From positions 1 through 64,000 of the forward strand of contig JAUCBJ010003885.1 in the NCBI GenBank assembly GCA_032718475.1: DNA of 64,000 bases. The letters run 5' to 3'. Source of the DNA: Nemertoderma westbladi. Taxonomy: Eukaryota > Xenacoelomorpha > Nemertodermatida > Nemertodermatidae. Under the pieces are notes generated by a model, which was not told the origin of the DNA, did no database searches, and saw nothing but the letters and a program-made list of their open reading frames with translations. The translations under genes and the position numbers were made by a program. This document shows, piece after piece, positions 47,795-59,704 of this stretch (its first letter is position 1; every line of letters begins with the position of its first letter).

Positions 47795-48517
47795 TTTCGC
47801 GACTTTTATTCACTTCCATTCCACGAGTCGGCTATATTCGGCCATATTCGGCCGTTTATTCATATTTATTTTTAATAACAAATAAAGCCGACGTAATTAA
47901 TGGAGAATATTTAGTCGATTGAATATCATGTTTGAGATCGTAACTGCAGTTTTATCGACCGACAGTGGTGCAATATATTGATACGCAGTATTCTAGAACA
48001 GGTAGATCATTCAATTCACTCCTTGTATAAAATACTGAAAGGCTATTGGCTGATCGTTTGATCGTCTACTGGTGGCCTCAGCTGTTTATGGGGCCACTTA
48101 TGGATTTTTTGGAAATTTTCAACTTTATAGGATTAAGATATAGTGAAGTCTATTAAATAATTTATTTAGCTCCACTAAGAATGTAACTTACCTAACTTTA
48201 GGTAACTAACTGCTGGTTTTATATTTGTTCCTGTAATAATAAATTATTTAACTTAAAGAGTCGGAAATCATATAAATTGTGTGTTGTGTCTGTTCGTTGC
48301 TTTTGAAACCTAGTAATTTTGATAAAATCGCATAATTTTGTTATTTCCTTTAAATTAATATTCAGCCAAAATATATGCCAAGTGTTTCTGATATTTATGT
48401 ATCTGTACAACTTTATGATGTTTTCTAAATTGTTTCAGTTTATGACTGGAAACGATTACGTCTTATTAACCGACAGCTGTAAACTTACAGTGAACCACTG
48501 AACCTTGGATAGCTATT
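47795..48517. other. 3' UTR and downstream of PEAK-like gene
   Basis: Begins with the 3' UTR. AATAAA at 47881-47886, 87 bases after the stop, is the likely poly(A) signal. GGCCATATTCGGCC words precede it. Nothing else is recognised. Confidence 0.7.
47881..47886 (+). terminator. Poly(A) signal AATAAA
   Basis: The first canonical hexamer downstream of the PEAK-like stop codon. Confidence 0.65.
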
Positions 48518-48797
48518 AGTATGGCAGCTTGAAGGTATATAATACAGACAAAAGTAATTAAATACAATGATGTGTAAATTAATTAATCCGTGCATTGTAT
48601 GTGCAATATATCCACAACAACCCAATACTGGTTAGTATATACATTTTACTTTTTAATAGTATGGCAGCTTGGTGGTATATAATACAGACAAAAGTAATTA
48701 AATACAAACAAGTGTAAATTAATTAATCCGTGCATTGTATGTGCAATATATCCACAACAACCCAATACTGGTTAGTATATACATTTTACTTTTTAAA
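48518..48797 (+). repeat. 140-bp tandem duplication
   Basis: Two adjacent copies starting AGTATGGCAGCTTG and ending ACATTTTACTTTTTAA, differing at only a few sites. This is a recent local duplication. Confidence 0.95.
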
Positions 48798-48905
48798 GTA
48801 ACTTTCATTGTTCCAAATCTCCTAATATTAAATGGATTGATATCTCGTTCAGTTATTTACTTCTAATTATATGGAGTTCTAATGTAATGTAGTTTATACA
48901 GAACT

Positions 48906-48990
48906 GTGCAGTGCAGTGCATTGCAGTGCAGTGCAGTGCAGTGCAGTGCAGTGCAGTGCAGTGCAGTGCAGTGCAGTGCAGTGCAGTGCA
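48906..48990 (+). repeat. Pentanucleotide microsatellite (GTGCA)n
   Basis: About 17 units with one T variant. The reading frame through it is an artefact. Confidence 0.97.
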
Positions 48991-49677
48991 TGCCCAATAC
49001 ATCAATGAAGTTTTATCCATGTATCGATACTTAGATTTACTTTTTTTTATTAACATTATTACGATATTGTAGATTTTGTATTCGCTCACTGCAACTACTT
49101 GTCTATTAAGTAGTTAAAACCTATTTGCAATGACTTTTTTATTCATATAAAGTAATTATGTTGTTTTGTTTCGACATTTTTTGCATTATTTTGTTGTTTT
49201 TATTTGGCAGTCCAACCCTTGTGCTTTCATGATTTTTGTTTCCATATAATATGGGTTTACTTACTTATATATAAATGTTTATTTATTTATACGTTTTGCT
49301 GGTTGTCTGTGAACGTTTTTCCCCTGTGTTTGCTGCTTATAGTTAATAATAGGTTATATATGTATTATTGGTGATAATTTTTAGTTAGTTTTACCGCAAT
49401 GTTCCTATTAGTTATTTGTGTTATTAACTATATGTATTTCTTGTTGAAATTATTCAATTTATTATAATTAATAATACATCTACTTCGCAAATTAGTTCGG
49501 TTACCAAATGGGTGGGTGATAGCCAAGGTCGGCCCCATATACCTTATTAATACGGCGGGTTAAACACCTTAAGGGGAGTTTCTCTCGAAGTCACAGAACA
49601 TTGATTTAGCGTTTTAATACTGCCAGGAATTGTAATTCTCAATTAATACTCAATTAATTCTCAATATATATATATAT

Positions 49678-49722
49678 AATGCAGCTGCAATGCAGCATGC
49701 CGTCGTGGTGGTGGTAGTAGTA
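49678..49722 (+). mobile_element. LINE 3' tail fragment, family 1
   Basis: AATGCAGCTGCAATGCAGCA then TGCCG and a GTGGTGGTAGTAGTAG tail. It matches the family 1 3' end in plus orientation; only about 45 bases are kept. Confidence 0.75.
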
Positions 49723-51100
49723 GTCAACGTAACTCTGCCAAACTACACACAAAAAGGGTGAGTACAAAACAGAAACCAGAGACTCAAGACCTGTACAAAA
49801 ACTTTCGTTTATTGTTTTGGTTCCCCCAACACGCCTCTGTAACTGCTCCTTTACTAACCTGCTCCTTTAAATGGCAATGGGATCTAACGCTCTTTGGGAC
49901 CTAACGCGAATTTACCTTTTAGTTTTGTACAGAGGGTCTTTGTACACAATATATCATTGCTGTTAGATTGACAAGTCAGAGATACCAATTTAGTCGGTAC
50001 TAAAATCATGATAAAGCTATAAATCTTACTGCGTGGCTCGCCCCACATTATGAGACAAAAAGAAGGATTGAATTACCATGTAGTTTAAGCCTACATTTAT
50101 ATTTAATAGGTAGCAATGGTGGTAAAATTTATAGAATCCGTCGTCAGAGACAATTACTTGTGGAGGTCAGGTAGTCCTGATATTGCAACCATTTAATGTA
50201 GTCGCAATGGTTACGTATGGCTCGGGTTATAATTGTGTTGTTTTTAGTAAAGAAAGGTATTCGATAATGAAGGTATTAATGAGAGTAAGAGAGGCACCTT
50301 ATATAACATCTAACTTACAGGTAACTACCAAGAGAGCGGAGCCGCAGGGTTGCCATTCATTACATGAATTACTTTAAGTAATTTTCTTTTTTTATGATTT
50401 GATTGGAACTTACTTTACGGTCCCTTTATGGTTATGGTTTAGGTAATTGTTTTGGTTTCGTTATAACTAAAACTACTAAATTAATTCCCTTTATTCAGTT
50501 TTATGTCCTTTAATTATTATAAAATCGCGAAGCAGAAAGTTAGGAAACGTAACGACGATAAGTCCTCACTACTCTATTATTACGCGATAATTTATTTTTA
50601 TTTATATTATTTAATTCATAAAAAGTTATTCGACATTAATCATCAAACACTAATCGCATTACATCAGTTATCCTTAATTTAATGTAAAATTAAATCGATT
50701 AGGCCTAATATAAGAAGCTTACTGATTCGAAACAACCAGCTTTCAAACAATTCTCACACAATAATACTGCCAAAATCATTAACCAATTAGAATCGGGCAT
50801 TGCCTATTTCCATGGTAGCGGGTGTCAACAACTTTATTACCAGATAATTTTGTTGAGGCTACACACTGATACCGGTAGTTATTTGAATATCTAAACAAAT
50901 TGGTTCGGAATTTCATTTTGTCGACGGGATAGTATTAATATTTACAATATTAATTTCATACCAAGCGGTGCCCAATTAAGTATAAGAAGTGCATATAAAC
51001 AATATGACGAACTGAGCAATGCCTATAGGCTTTCGGACAAACAAACATCAACAATATTTGAATATTGGTGAATACCACCGTCGAAGTTGTCCAGAATAAA
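49723..51100. other. Intergenic stretch between the two host genes
   Basis: It contains one copy of the TTTATTGTTTTGGTT short repeat at 49803-49870. A 64-codon frame at 50183-50377 has no family resemblance or splice support. The promoter of the next gene should lie near 50950-51100, but no clear core element is visible. Confidence 0.5.
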
Positions 51101-51219
51101 ATGGTGAAACCTGGATCCAAAGGAAAGGATAAAGGCAAAGACAGAGGTGGGAAGGACGCAGCAAATACACCTACTGCCAGCAGTGACGTTGTGCCTGGAA
51201 AACTATCTGAGGCTGATTG
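51101..51219 (+). CDS. C2orf81: C2orf81 homologue (DUF4639), coding exon 1
   Basis: The ATG at 51101 opens a lysine/glycine-rich start followed by DVVPGKLSEADW, nearly the same as the human C2orf81 segment ending SEAEW. The donor is GTGAGT at 51220, with the tryptophan codon split after two bases (W40). C2orf81 is an uncharacterised but widely conserved animal protein; I know of no established molecular function. Seven exons in this window carry the conserved N-terminal region and the gene runs on past the end. The splice phases of exons 1, 3, 4, 5, 6 and 7 agree and give 261 residues here. Confidence 0.88.
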
Positions 51220-51845
51220 GTGAGTGCATATGGAACACATTGTTTCCTAGGTATTGAGTAGAGTATTCTATAGGCAGGCAATCGTCTGTGGATTAGATCT
51301 TAGTTTACATCTATTGTCTGAAAACATGCAGAAACAATTTCCAAAGTTGGTAGGGCCTACTACTTGGTCATGTCGACACCCCTGACCAATTTTTTTTACC
51401 TGTAACTTTTTGTGTTTTTTAACGATTTTTTTTTGATATTGGTGAATGTTCTAGAACATTAGTAGATACAGTATATTTTTTATGGTAGCTAGTGTTTTTT
51501 TAAAATAACAAATTGATGGTCCCAAAGTTTTCTTTAAATCGCCATAAAATGATTAAAATATTGCTAAAATTTCCCTTTACGAAAGGAAATTTTAGCCGAA
51601 TAACCTAGGAGACGCCACTTGGATACAACATTTTGTTATATTTGTAGTTAGTATCTATGGATCACAACTTTTGCCTTTATTTATCTCGCTAAACTATAAA
51701 AATATTACCGGTACGTGTTTTTCGTTTTTTTGTCAACAATTATTACTGATAGACAAAGAGGCCTTTACATGGACAATAGGTAAAAATTGGTGACACAGTT
51801 AATAATTAATACAACTCCAGAGCGATGTAGTCGTACGATTATACA
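51220..51845. other. C2orf81 intron, unassigned
   Basis: AT-rich intron, nothing recognised. Confidence 0.5.
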
Positions 51846-51880
51846 GTATTAGGCCTACTGTGTATTGTTGTGTAAGGTCA

Positions 51881-52086
51881 ATGGGTGACAAAATGATAAA
51901 GCGAAATAAGTTAGAATCTCAGAGAGCGGATACTGAAAACGCAGGTGAAAAACGAGGTACGAAAAACGGTAACGATGTAGATGGCGGGGGTCGAAACTTC
52001 CGGTTTAATTACGCGTGTAGAAGAATCGACTTACAGGTTGAACCAGAACATTTACCCGGTACACTCATCGACTTTGATACATATTG
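51881..52086 (+). CDS. C2orf81: Candidate alternative first exon of C2orf81
   Basis: An open frame from ATG 51881 ends HLPGTLIDFDTYW at a donor GTAGGT (52087), with the tryptophan codon split after two bases exactly as in exon 1. Its last dozen residues echo VVPGKLSEADW. It could splice to exon 3 in place of exon 1. It could also be an internal exon, since an AG at 51844-51850 would keep the frame. Homology favours exon 1 joined directly to exon 3, because the ungapped match to human continues across that junction. Confidence 0.55.
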
Positions 52087-52363
52087 GTAGGTTTTCCAAG
52101 CCCACCCAGTTACTGTAGTGCTTATAAAATCGACTTTGACTGTTCGCTATATTACTGTATTAGAATTACGGTATTGCTGACCATATACAGTAATTAATGC
52201 TCCCAACAGACAGATCGGGGGCCATGATGCAATCAGAACTGAGTCATCTTCACAGGAAATCAACACAAATATCACCATGTATTGCGTTTAATTTTATTAT
52301 GCGTTTACTTTGAAGGAAGTTTTCTCTACCCCCCCCCATCCCCCCCTTTTTCTCTATTTTCAG

Positions 52364-52526
52364 GGTAAATCTTCTGCAAGCTGAGGACCAACAAGATTTT
52401 GTGGATACGATTGTTGCTGAATTTGTCGACAACGTGTTGGAAAAATGTTACGAATCTTATCTAAAGAGTCAACTAATTCCCTATACTGTGGTGGAAACAA
52501 AGAAAACATTACTTGAAATCATAGAG
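52364..52526 (+). CDS. C2orf81: C2orf81 homologue, exon 3
   Basis: The acceptor is TCTCTATTTTCAG and the donor GTAATA. It encodes residues 41-94 after completing W40. The 41-residue stretch from VNLLQ to IPYT aligns without gaps to human C2orf81 (helical, with FVDNVLEKCYESYLKSQLIP), then ETKKTLLEIIE. The match across the exon 1/3 junction anchors the family call. Confidence 0.9.
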
Positions 52527-52879
52527 GTAATAATTTTATAAGAAATACACGCATGCATGCACTCATGAATGGTGCATGAAAGTTTTATTAATATTAGGGG
52601 CGAGCCACTATGTCTAGGTGTGTCTTTGCGTAGCGGTATAATTAGTAAACCCCCCTGTCTCTGTCGTCGTTGTTGGTAATGTTTTAACAGTAATAAATCG
52701 GTCAATCTTCTCTTAAAAGTTTAGAGATTCATAGTTCCCCTACCGGCCGCGGGGAGAGTGACCATGTCAATAAATTATATACACAAAGGCTCATCTATAC
52801 TTCATGCTGCACGAATCTCCGCACTCGTGTGTAGACTACTGTATATCAGCTGACAGTCCAACAGCTACAGTGAGAAGTT

Positions 52880-52888
52880 GTATTTTAC
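52880..52888. repeat. 9-bp target duplication GTATTTTAC (left)
   Basis: It is identical to 53101-53109. Confidence 0.92.
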
Positions 52889-53100
52889 GGGTGTAAACGT
52901 TGCACCGACACTGCCGACAGTTTTGGCATAACGTTGCGCCGACAGTGTCGGTATTACGTTGTGCCGACAGTGTCGGCACAACGTGACGCCGATACTGTCG
53001 GCACAACGAAACGCCGATACTGTCGGCACAACGTAAGGCCGACACTGTCGGCACATTGTCAGCACATTATCTGCACAGTGTCGGTACAAAGTATACACCC
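52889..53100. mobile_element. 212-bp MITE built of hairpin tandem units
   Basis: The tips GGGTGTA/TACACCC are flanked by perfect 9-bp duplications. The interior is about six units of 25-27 bp, each with a self-complementary core such as GCCGACAGTGTCGGC joined by ACAACGT words. The whole can fold into a row of hairpins. A 9-bp duplication points to a Mutator-like mobiliser by analogy. It sits in the intron between C2orf81 exons 3 and 4. Confidence 0.9.
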
Positions 53101-53137
53101 GTATTTTACTTAACTCTTATTGTTTTTTTCCTTTTAG

Positions 53138-53316
53138 TGGCAGTTTTTAGAACGCGATGTTGGAGACGTTGACCTCAGTATCTGGGGTGAGGATGACGAA
53201 CCCCCCATGGCGATAACAGACAGTTGGGCTCAAGGATCTATACCGTTGTCAAGGCAACGTATAGAATCTGCCAGTGCCGTGTCATCTGAGAATTCTAGTC
53301 TTGTTTCAGGAGACAG
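53138..53316 (+). CDS. C2orf81: C2orf81 homologue, exon 4
   Basis: Acceptor TTTTCCTTTTAG, donor GTGACT. Encodes residues 95-153. It carries the most conserved block of the family: WQFLERDVGD, then WGEDDEPPMAITDSWAQGSI (110-129), closely matching the human WGEDEEP...TDAWAQGS segment. A serine-rich linker follows. Confidence 0.92.
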
Positions 53317-53469
53317 GTGACTTGTTAATCAACTAACAGTAGTAGGCCTACGTTGATAATAATAATTGTGTTTTTATTTTAATAATATAAAATTACGACA
53401 GAAAATCAACGCTATGGGAATATCAGTTAAAGTTTGGTTAGAATGATTTTGTTTCGTTTTATATTTTAG

Positions 53470-53568
53470 TTCTAGAAGTGAAACTCGGCTAAGAGAAACA
53501 TCATCAAAACGAAGTAGCAGACCTCAAACTGGTAGAAGTAGAAGTCGAGACGAAGATAATATTGTCTT
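53470..53568 (+). CDS. C2orf81: C2orf81 homologue, exon 5
   Basis: Acceptor TATATTTTAG, donor GTAAGT. Completes S154 and encodes an Arg/Ser-rich, probably disordered linker (residues 155-186) with GRSRSRDED. Placed by phase and splice sites; it has no strong homology of its own. Confidence 0.78.
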
Positions 53569-53766
53569 GTAAGTGTGGTTTAACTACTACAGTATGCTAC
53601 TTCCCACCCATTCATCATCATTATTATGAATATATTTATAGGCCATTTTACTAGCAGGAAACTGACCACCCGGTAGGCTACCGCTACCGTATGTATGTCG
53701 ATACAAATTTTCGTGCGGGATGATTGTAAAAAAATCACCAGACCCCGCCCGTGGGTAACCTGTAAC

Positions 53767-54703
53767 CATGACCTACTATAGATACGACCCGCCAAGCTGC
53801 TGCAAAGCCCCTAAATTTAGTGGGCCAGTTATTTCTCTTAGATAGAAACCCTGAAACAATATGTCTAGAGCGTCGAAATTAGCGCGTAATGAATTTTCAT
53901 TATGAAATTTGTGCTACTTGTATTTTTCGTGCCGCACATTGACACGTATCCAAAAAAGCCGTAATCAACAAGGTGCGATATTTTCAAATGTCATATTCGT
54001 GATCAGCATCCCAAAAAAACCACATGGTCATAAAATCTTAAAAATCATAAAATATTTGTTTTCGTTGTGATTTTTCATTATCATATTTCCACTATTTGTT
54101 TTTTTCGTGTTCCAGGGGCACAAATAACTGACTAATAATTAATATAACAACATGCCTATGTTTTTATATTACACAACTCTTCGATATGTTTGATGTAGAG
54201 CAATAAACCTTCCCAATGAAATCAGCACATTCTAAAACCTCAGGAGCCAAACTGTATGGCCAATTTACCACGTTTGAAAAAAGTGCTACTGTAGTTGCAC
54301 TTTAGGTGCTCTTTCAGTATATATTGATAAAAAAATGAAAATGTTGCTTCTAATCGTGCTTTCGATTACTAATAATGAATTCAACTAACCAAAAAAGCAT
54401 CGTATGGTTTCATGGCGTTATACCCAAGTCTTTGAAGGGTGATGTATTTGGTGTAATTTTATCAATTCCGAAAGGTTCCGAAATGGTATGGGTGCTCCCA
54501 GGAACTCCACATATCTCGAAAACTACTGGAGCTATTAACTTTTTATTTGTCTCATCTGAAAGAGGACATAATTTTAGTTAGGGACAAGTACTTTCGACGC
54601 GCTAGACCTATTGTTTCAGGGGTTCTATCTAAGAGAAATAACTGCCCCACTAAATTTAGGGGCTTTGCAACAGCTTGGCGGGTCGTGTCTATAGTAGGTC
54701 ATG
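53767..54703. mobile_element. 0.94-kb inverted-repeat element
   Basis: Ends of about 110 bp are inverted copies (CATGACCTACTATAGA...ACGACCCGCC at left, reversed at right), including CCCCTAAATTTAGTGGG and AGTTATTTCTCTTAGATAGA. The palindromic CATG at both tips is either part of the repeats or a 4-bp duplication. The interior has no transposase. It lies in the intron between C2orf81 exons 5 and 6. Confidence 0.85.
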
Positions 54704-54858
54704 CTCTAACGATAATACATCCTCAGGCCTCGTACTGTATTATAATTTTCAATCGTTAAAAAGGATATGAAAGTACTGTACCTAGCAGTGTCATCAGGTA
54801 GTGTTTACCAATATTTTAATTATAAGCCAACCTAGCCGTAGGGTGATTTCCTTTATAG

Positions 54859-54955
54859 GTTCGAGTCTGCCCGGGATGTTGACGTAGAAGTAAAAGTGGC
54901 AGATGAAGTGATTAAAACGGATAAGGCCGTAAAGACCAAATTTGTTCCTCATAGG
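54859..54955 (+). CDS. C2orf81: C2orf81 homologue, exon 6
   Basis: Acceptor TTTCCTTTATAG, donor GTATGT. Completes L187 and encodes residues 188-219, charged (DVDVEVKVADEV, KTDKAVKTK, FVPHR). Supported by matching phases at both ends. The FVPHR end may correspond to a conserved motif, but I cannot confirm that. Confidence 0.75.
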
Positions 54956-55426
54956 GTATGTGTTCAGTTAAATCTGATAGTTACTGTGTCACTGTGTTGG
55001 TACTTGTTAGTGCAGTCAATAGACTGTAGCAAAAATAGATAGTAATCCAAAACGTAGACTATTCGTAATTCATTCGAACCAAATTTGGTTGATTCTACAT
55101 TATCTGGCTAAAATAGCCCAATACATTATACAACAGTGTATAAAATTAGCCTATATTATGTGGAGCATGTTACAGTGGCGTTGTTTTCTAACCAAAACAA
55201 TAAACGAAACTTTATTTCACTGATGACTTTTCTGACTTGCCGTCAATTTGCGCCATTATCTTTAGGGCTACTTCAACTACGATTGTGATACTAAATAAAC
55301 CAAAATAAATTAATCTTAAAATCCATACAGAAAGCGCAACTTCATACTGTAAAAGTTAATAGTGGAAATTGTGAAATTTTGACAAAATTTGACAATTTTT
55401 GATACATTTAATAATTGGATACAACT

Positions 55427-58400
55427 TATCGTATAGCCTACTTATCGTATAGCCTACTTATCGTATAGCCTACTTATCGTATAGCCTACTTATCGTATAG
55501 CCTACTTATCGTATAGCCTACTTATCGTATAGCCTACTTATCGTATAGCCTACTTATCGTATAGCCTACTTATCGTATAGCCTACTTATCGTATAGCCTA
55601 CTTATCGTATAGCCTACTTATCGTATAGCCTACTTATCGTATAGCCTACTTATCGTATAGCCTACTTACTTATCGTATAGCCTACTTATCGTATAGCCTA
55701 CTTATCGTATAGCCTACTTATCGTATAGCCTACTTATCGTATAGCCTACTTATCGTATAGCCTACTTATCGTATAGCCTACTTATCGTATAGCCTACTTA
55801 TCGTATAGCCTACTTATCGTATAGCCTACTTATCGTATAGCCTACTTATCGTATAGCCTACTTATCGTATAGCCTACTTATCGTATAGCCTACTTATCGT
55901 ATAGCCTACTTATCGTATAGCCTACTACTTATCGTATAGCCTACTTATCGTATAGCCTACTTATCGTATAGCCTACTTATCGTATAGCCTACTTATCGTA
56001 TAGCCTACTTATCGTATAGCCTACTTATCGTATAGCCTACTTATCGTATAGCCTACTTATCGTATAGCCTACTTATCGTATAGCCTACTTATCGTATAGC
56101 CTACTTATCGTATAGCCTACTTATCGTATAGCCTACTTATCGTATAGCCTACTTACTTATCGTATAGCCTACTTATCGTATAGCCTACTTATCGTATAGC
56201 CTACTTATCGTATAGCCTACTTATCGTATAGCCTACTTATCGTATAGCCTACTTATCGTATAGCCTACTTATCGTATAGCCTACTTATCGTATAGCCTAC
56301 TTATCGTATAGCCTACTTATCGTATAGCCTACTTATCGTATAGCCTACTTATCGTATAGCCTACTTATCGTATAGCCTACTTATCGTATAGCCTACTTAT
56401 CGTATAGCCTACTTATCGTATAGCCTACTTATCGTATAGCCTACTTATCGTATAGCCTACTTATCGTATAGCCTACTTATCGTATAGCCTACTTATCGTA
56501 TAGCCTACTTATCGTATAGCCTACTTATCGTATAGCCTACTTATCGTATAGCCTACTTATCGTATAGCCTACTTATCGTATAGCCTACTTATCGTATAGC
56601 CTACTTATCGTATAGCCTACTTATCGTATAGCCTACTTATCGTATAGCCTACTTATCGTATAGCCTACTTATCGTATAGCCTACTTATCGTATAGCCTAC
56701 TTATCGTATAGCCTACTTATCGTATAGCCTACTTATCGTATAGCCTACTTATCGTATAGCCTACTTATCGTATAGCCTACTTATCGTATAGCCTACTTAT
56801 CGTATAGCCTACTTATCGTATAGCCTACTTATCGTATAGCCTACTTATCGTATAGCCTACTTATCGTATAGCCTACTTATCGTATAGCCTACTTATCGTA
56901 TAGCCTACTTATCGTATAGCCTACTTATCGTATAGCCTACTTATCGTATAGCCTACTTATCGTATAGCCTACTTATCGTATAGCCTACTTATCGTATAGC
57001 CTACTTATCGTATAGCCTACTTATCGTATAGCCTACTTATCGTATAGCCTACTTATCGTATAGCCTACTTATCGTATAGCCTACTTATCGTATAGCCTAC
57101 TTATCGTATAGCCTACTTATCGTATAGCCTACTTATCGTATAGCCTACTTATCGTATAGCCTACTTATCGTATAGCCTACTTATCGTATAGCCTACTTAT
57201 CGTATAGCCTACTTATCGTATAGCCTACTTATCGTATAGCCTACTTATCGTATAGCCTACTTATCGTATAGCCTACTTATCGTATAGCCTACTTATCGTA
57301 TAGCCTACTTATCGTATAGCCTACTTATCGTATAGCCTACTTATCGTATAGCCTACTTATCGTATAGCCTACTTATCGTATAGCCTACTTATCGTATAGC
57401 CTACTTATCGTATAGCCTACTTATCGTATAGCCTACTTATCGTATAGCCTACTTATCGTATAGCCTACTTATCGTATAGCCTACTTATCGTATAGCCTAC
57501 TTATCGTATAGCCTACTTATCGTATAGCCTACTTATCGTATAGCCTACTTATCGTATAGCCTACTTATCGTATAGCCTACTTATCGTATAGCCTACTTAT
57601 CGTATAGCCTACTTATCGTATAGCCTACTTATCGTATAGCCTACTTATCGTATAGCCTACTTATCGTATAGCCTACTTATCGTATAGCCTACTTATCGTA
57701 TAGCCTACTTATCGTATAGCCTACTTATCGTATAGCCTACTTATCGTATAGCCTACTTATCGTATAGCCTACTTATCGTATAGCCTACTTATCGTATAGC
57801 CTACTTATCGTATAGCCTACTTATCGTATAGCCTACTTATCGTATAGCCTACTTATCGTATAGCCTACTTATCGTATAGCCTACTTATCGTATAGCCTAC
57901 TTATCGTATAGCCTACTTATCGTATATCCTACTTACTTATCGTATAGCCTACTTATCGTATAGCCTACTTATCGTATAGCCTACTTATCGTATAGCCTAC
58001 TTATCGTATAGCCTACTTATCGTATAGCCTACTTATCGTATAGCCTACTTATCGTATATCCTACTTACTTATCGTATAGCCTACTTATCGTATAGCCTAC
58101 TTATCGTATAGCCTACTTATCGTATAGCCTACTTATCGTATAGCCTACTTATCGTATAGCCTACTTATCGTATAGCCTACTTATCGTATAGCCTACTTAT
58201 CGTATAGCCTACTTATCGTATAGCCTACTTATCGTATAGCCTACTTATCGTATATCCTACTTACTTATCGTATAGCCTACTTATCGTATATCCTACTTAT
58301 CGTATAGCCTACTTATCGTATAGCCTACTTATCGTATAGCCTACTTATCGTATAGCCTACTTATCGTATAGCCTACTTATCGTATAGCCTACTTATCGTA

Positions 58401-59526
58401 TAGCCTACTTATCGTATAGCCTACTTATCGTATAGCCTACTTATCGTATAGCCTACTTATCGTATATCCTACTTATCGTATAGCCTACTTATCGTATAGC
58501 ATACTTATCGTATAGCATACTTATCGTATAGCCTACTTATCGTATAGCCTACTTATCGTATAGCCTACTTATCGTATAGCCTACTTATCGTATAGCATAC
58601 TTATCGTATAGCTTACTTATCGTATAGCCTACTTATCGTATAGCCTACTTATCGTATAGCCTACTTATCGTATAGCCTACTTATCGTATAGCATACTTAT
58701 CGTATAGCCTACTTATCGTATAGCCTACTTATCGTATAGCCTACTTATCGTATAGCCTACTTATCGTATAGCCTACTTATCGTATAGCCTACTTATCGTA
58801 TAGCCTACTTATCGTATAGCCTACTTATCGTATAGCCTACTTATCGTATAGCCTACTTATCGTATAGCCTACTTATCGTATAGCATACTTATCGTATAGC
58901 CTACTTATCGTATAGCCTACTTATCGTATAGCCTACTTATCGTATAGCCTACTTATCGTATAGCCTACTTATCGTATAGCCTACTTATCGTATAGCCTAC
59001 TTATCGTATAGCCTACTTATCGTATAGCCTACTTATCGTATAGCCTACTTATCGTATAGCCTACATATCGTATAGCCTACATATCGTATAGCCTACTTAT
59101 CGTATAGCCTACTTATCGTATAGCCTACTTATCGTATAGCCTACTTATCGTATAGCCTACTTATCGTATAGCCTACTTATCGTATAGCCTACTTATCGTA
59201 TAGCCTACTTATCGTATAGCCTACTTATCGTATAGCCTACTTATCGTATAGCCTACTTATCGTATAGCCTACTTATCGTATAGCCTACTTATCGTATAGC
59301 CTACTTATCGTATAGCCTACTTATCGTATAGCCTACTTATCGTATAGCCTACTTATCGTATAGCCTACTTATCGTATAGCCTACTTATCGTATAGCCTAC
59401 TTATCGTATAGCCTACTTATCGTATAGCCTACTTATCGTATAGCATACTTATCGTATAGCCTACTTATCGTATAGCCTACTTATCGTATAGCCTACATAT
59501 CGTATAGCCTACTTATCGTAGGCTAC
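55427..59526 (+). repeat. 4.1-kb array of a 16-bp unit
   Basis: About 255 copies of CTTATCGTATAGCCTA, extremely uniform, with occasional ACTT duplications (55666, 55923, 56150) and single-base variants (TATCC, GCATA, CATATCG) gathered toward the right end (58.0-59.5 kb). The last unit is followed by TAGGCTAC, an inverted half unit. It lies in the intron between C2orf81 exons 6 and 7. Confidence 0.98.
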
Positions 59527-59704
59527 TTTTACTTATTCTATAATTCAATTGATTTATAAAAGTAAAAGTAACATTTTTGTCCGAATTTTCTATGAATAGT
59601 AAAAGCATATTTTTTAATATTTTTTGCATATTTTTTAATTATTAGGGATATTTATTAACAGCAATGGCCTCTGTGTTGTACTGTATTTTGACACAATATT
59701 ATAG

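Noticed and set aside
50183-50377. 64-codon ORF between the two host genes
   Set aside because: No homology recognised, short, and no splice or poly(A) context.
54375-54759. Overlapping ORFs of 68 and 70 codons in the 0.94-kb element
   Set aside because: They lie in the element's interior and right inverted repeat, with no transposase motif.
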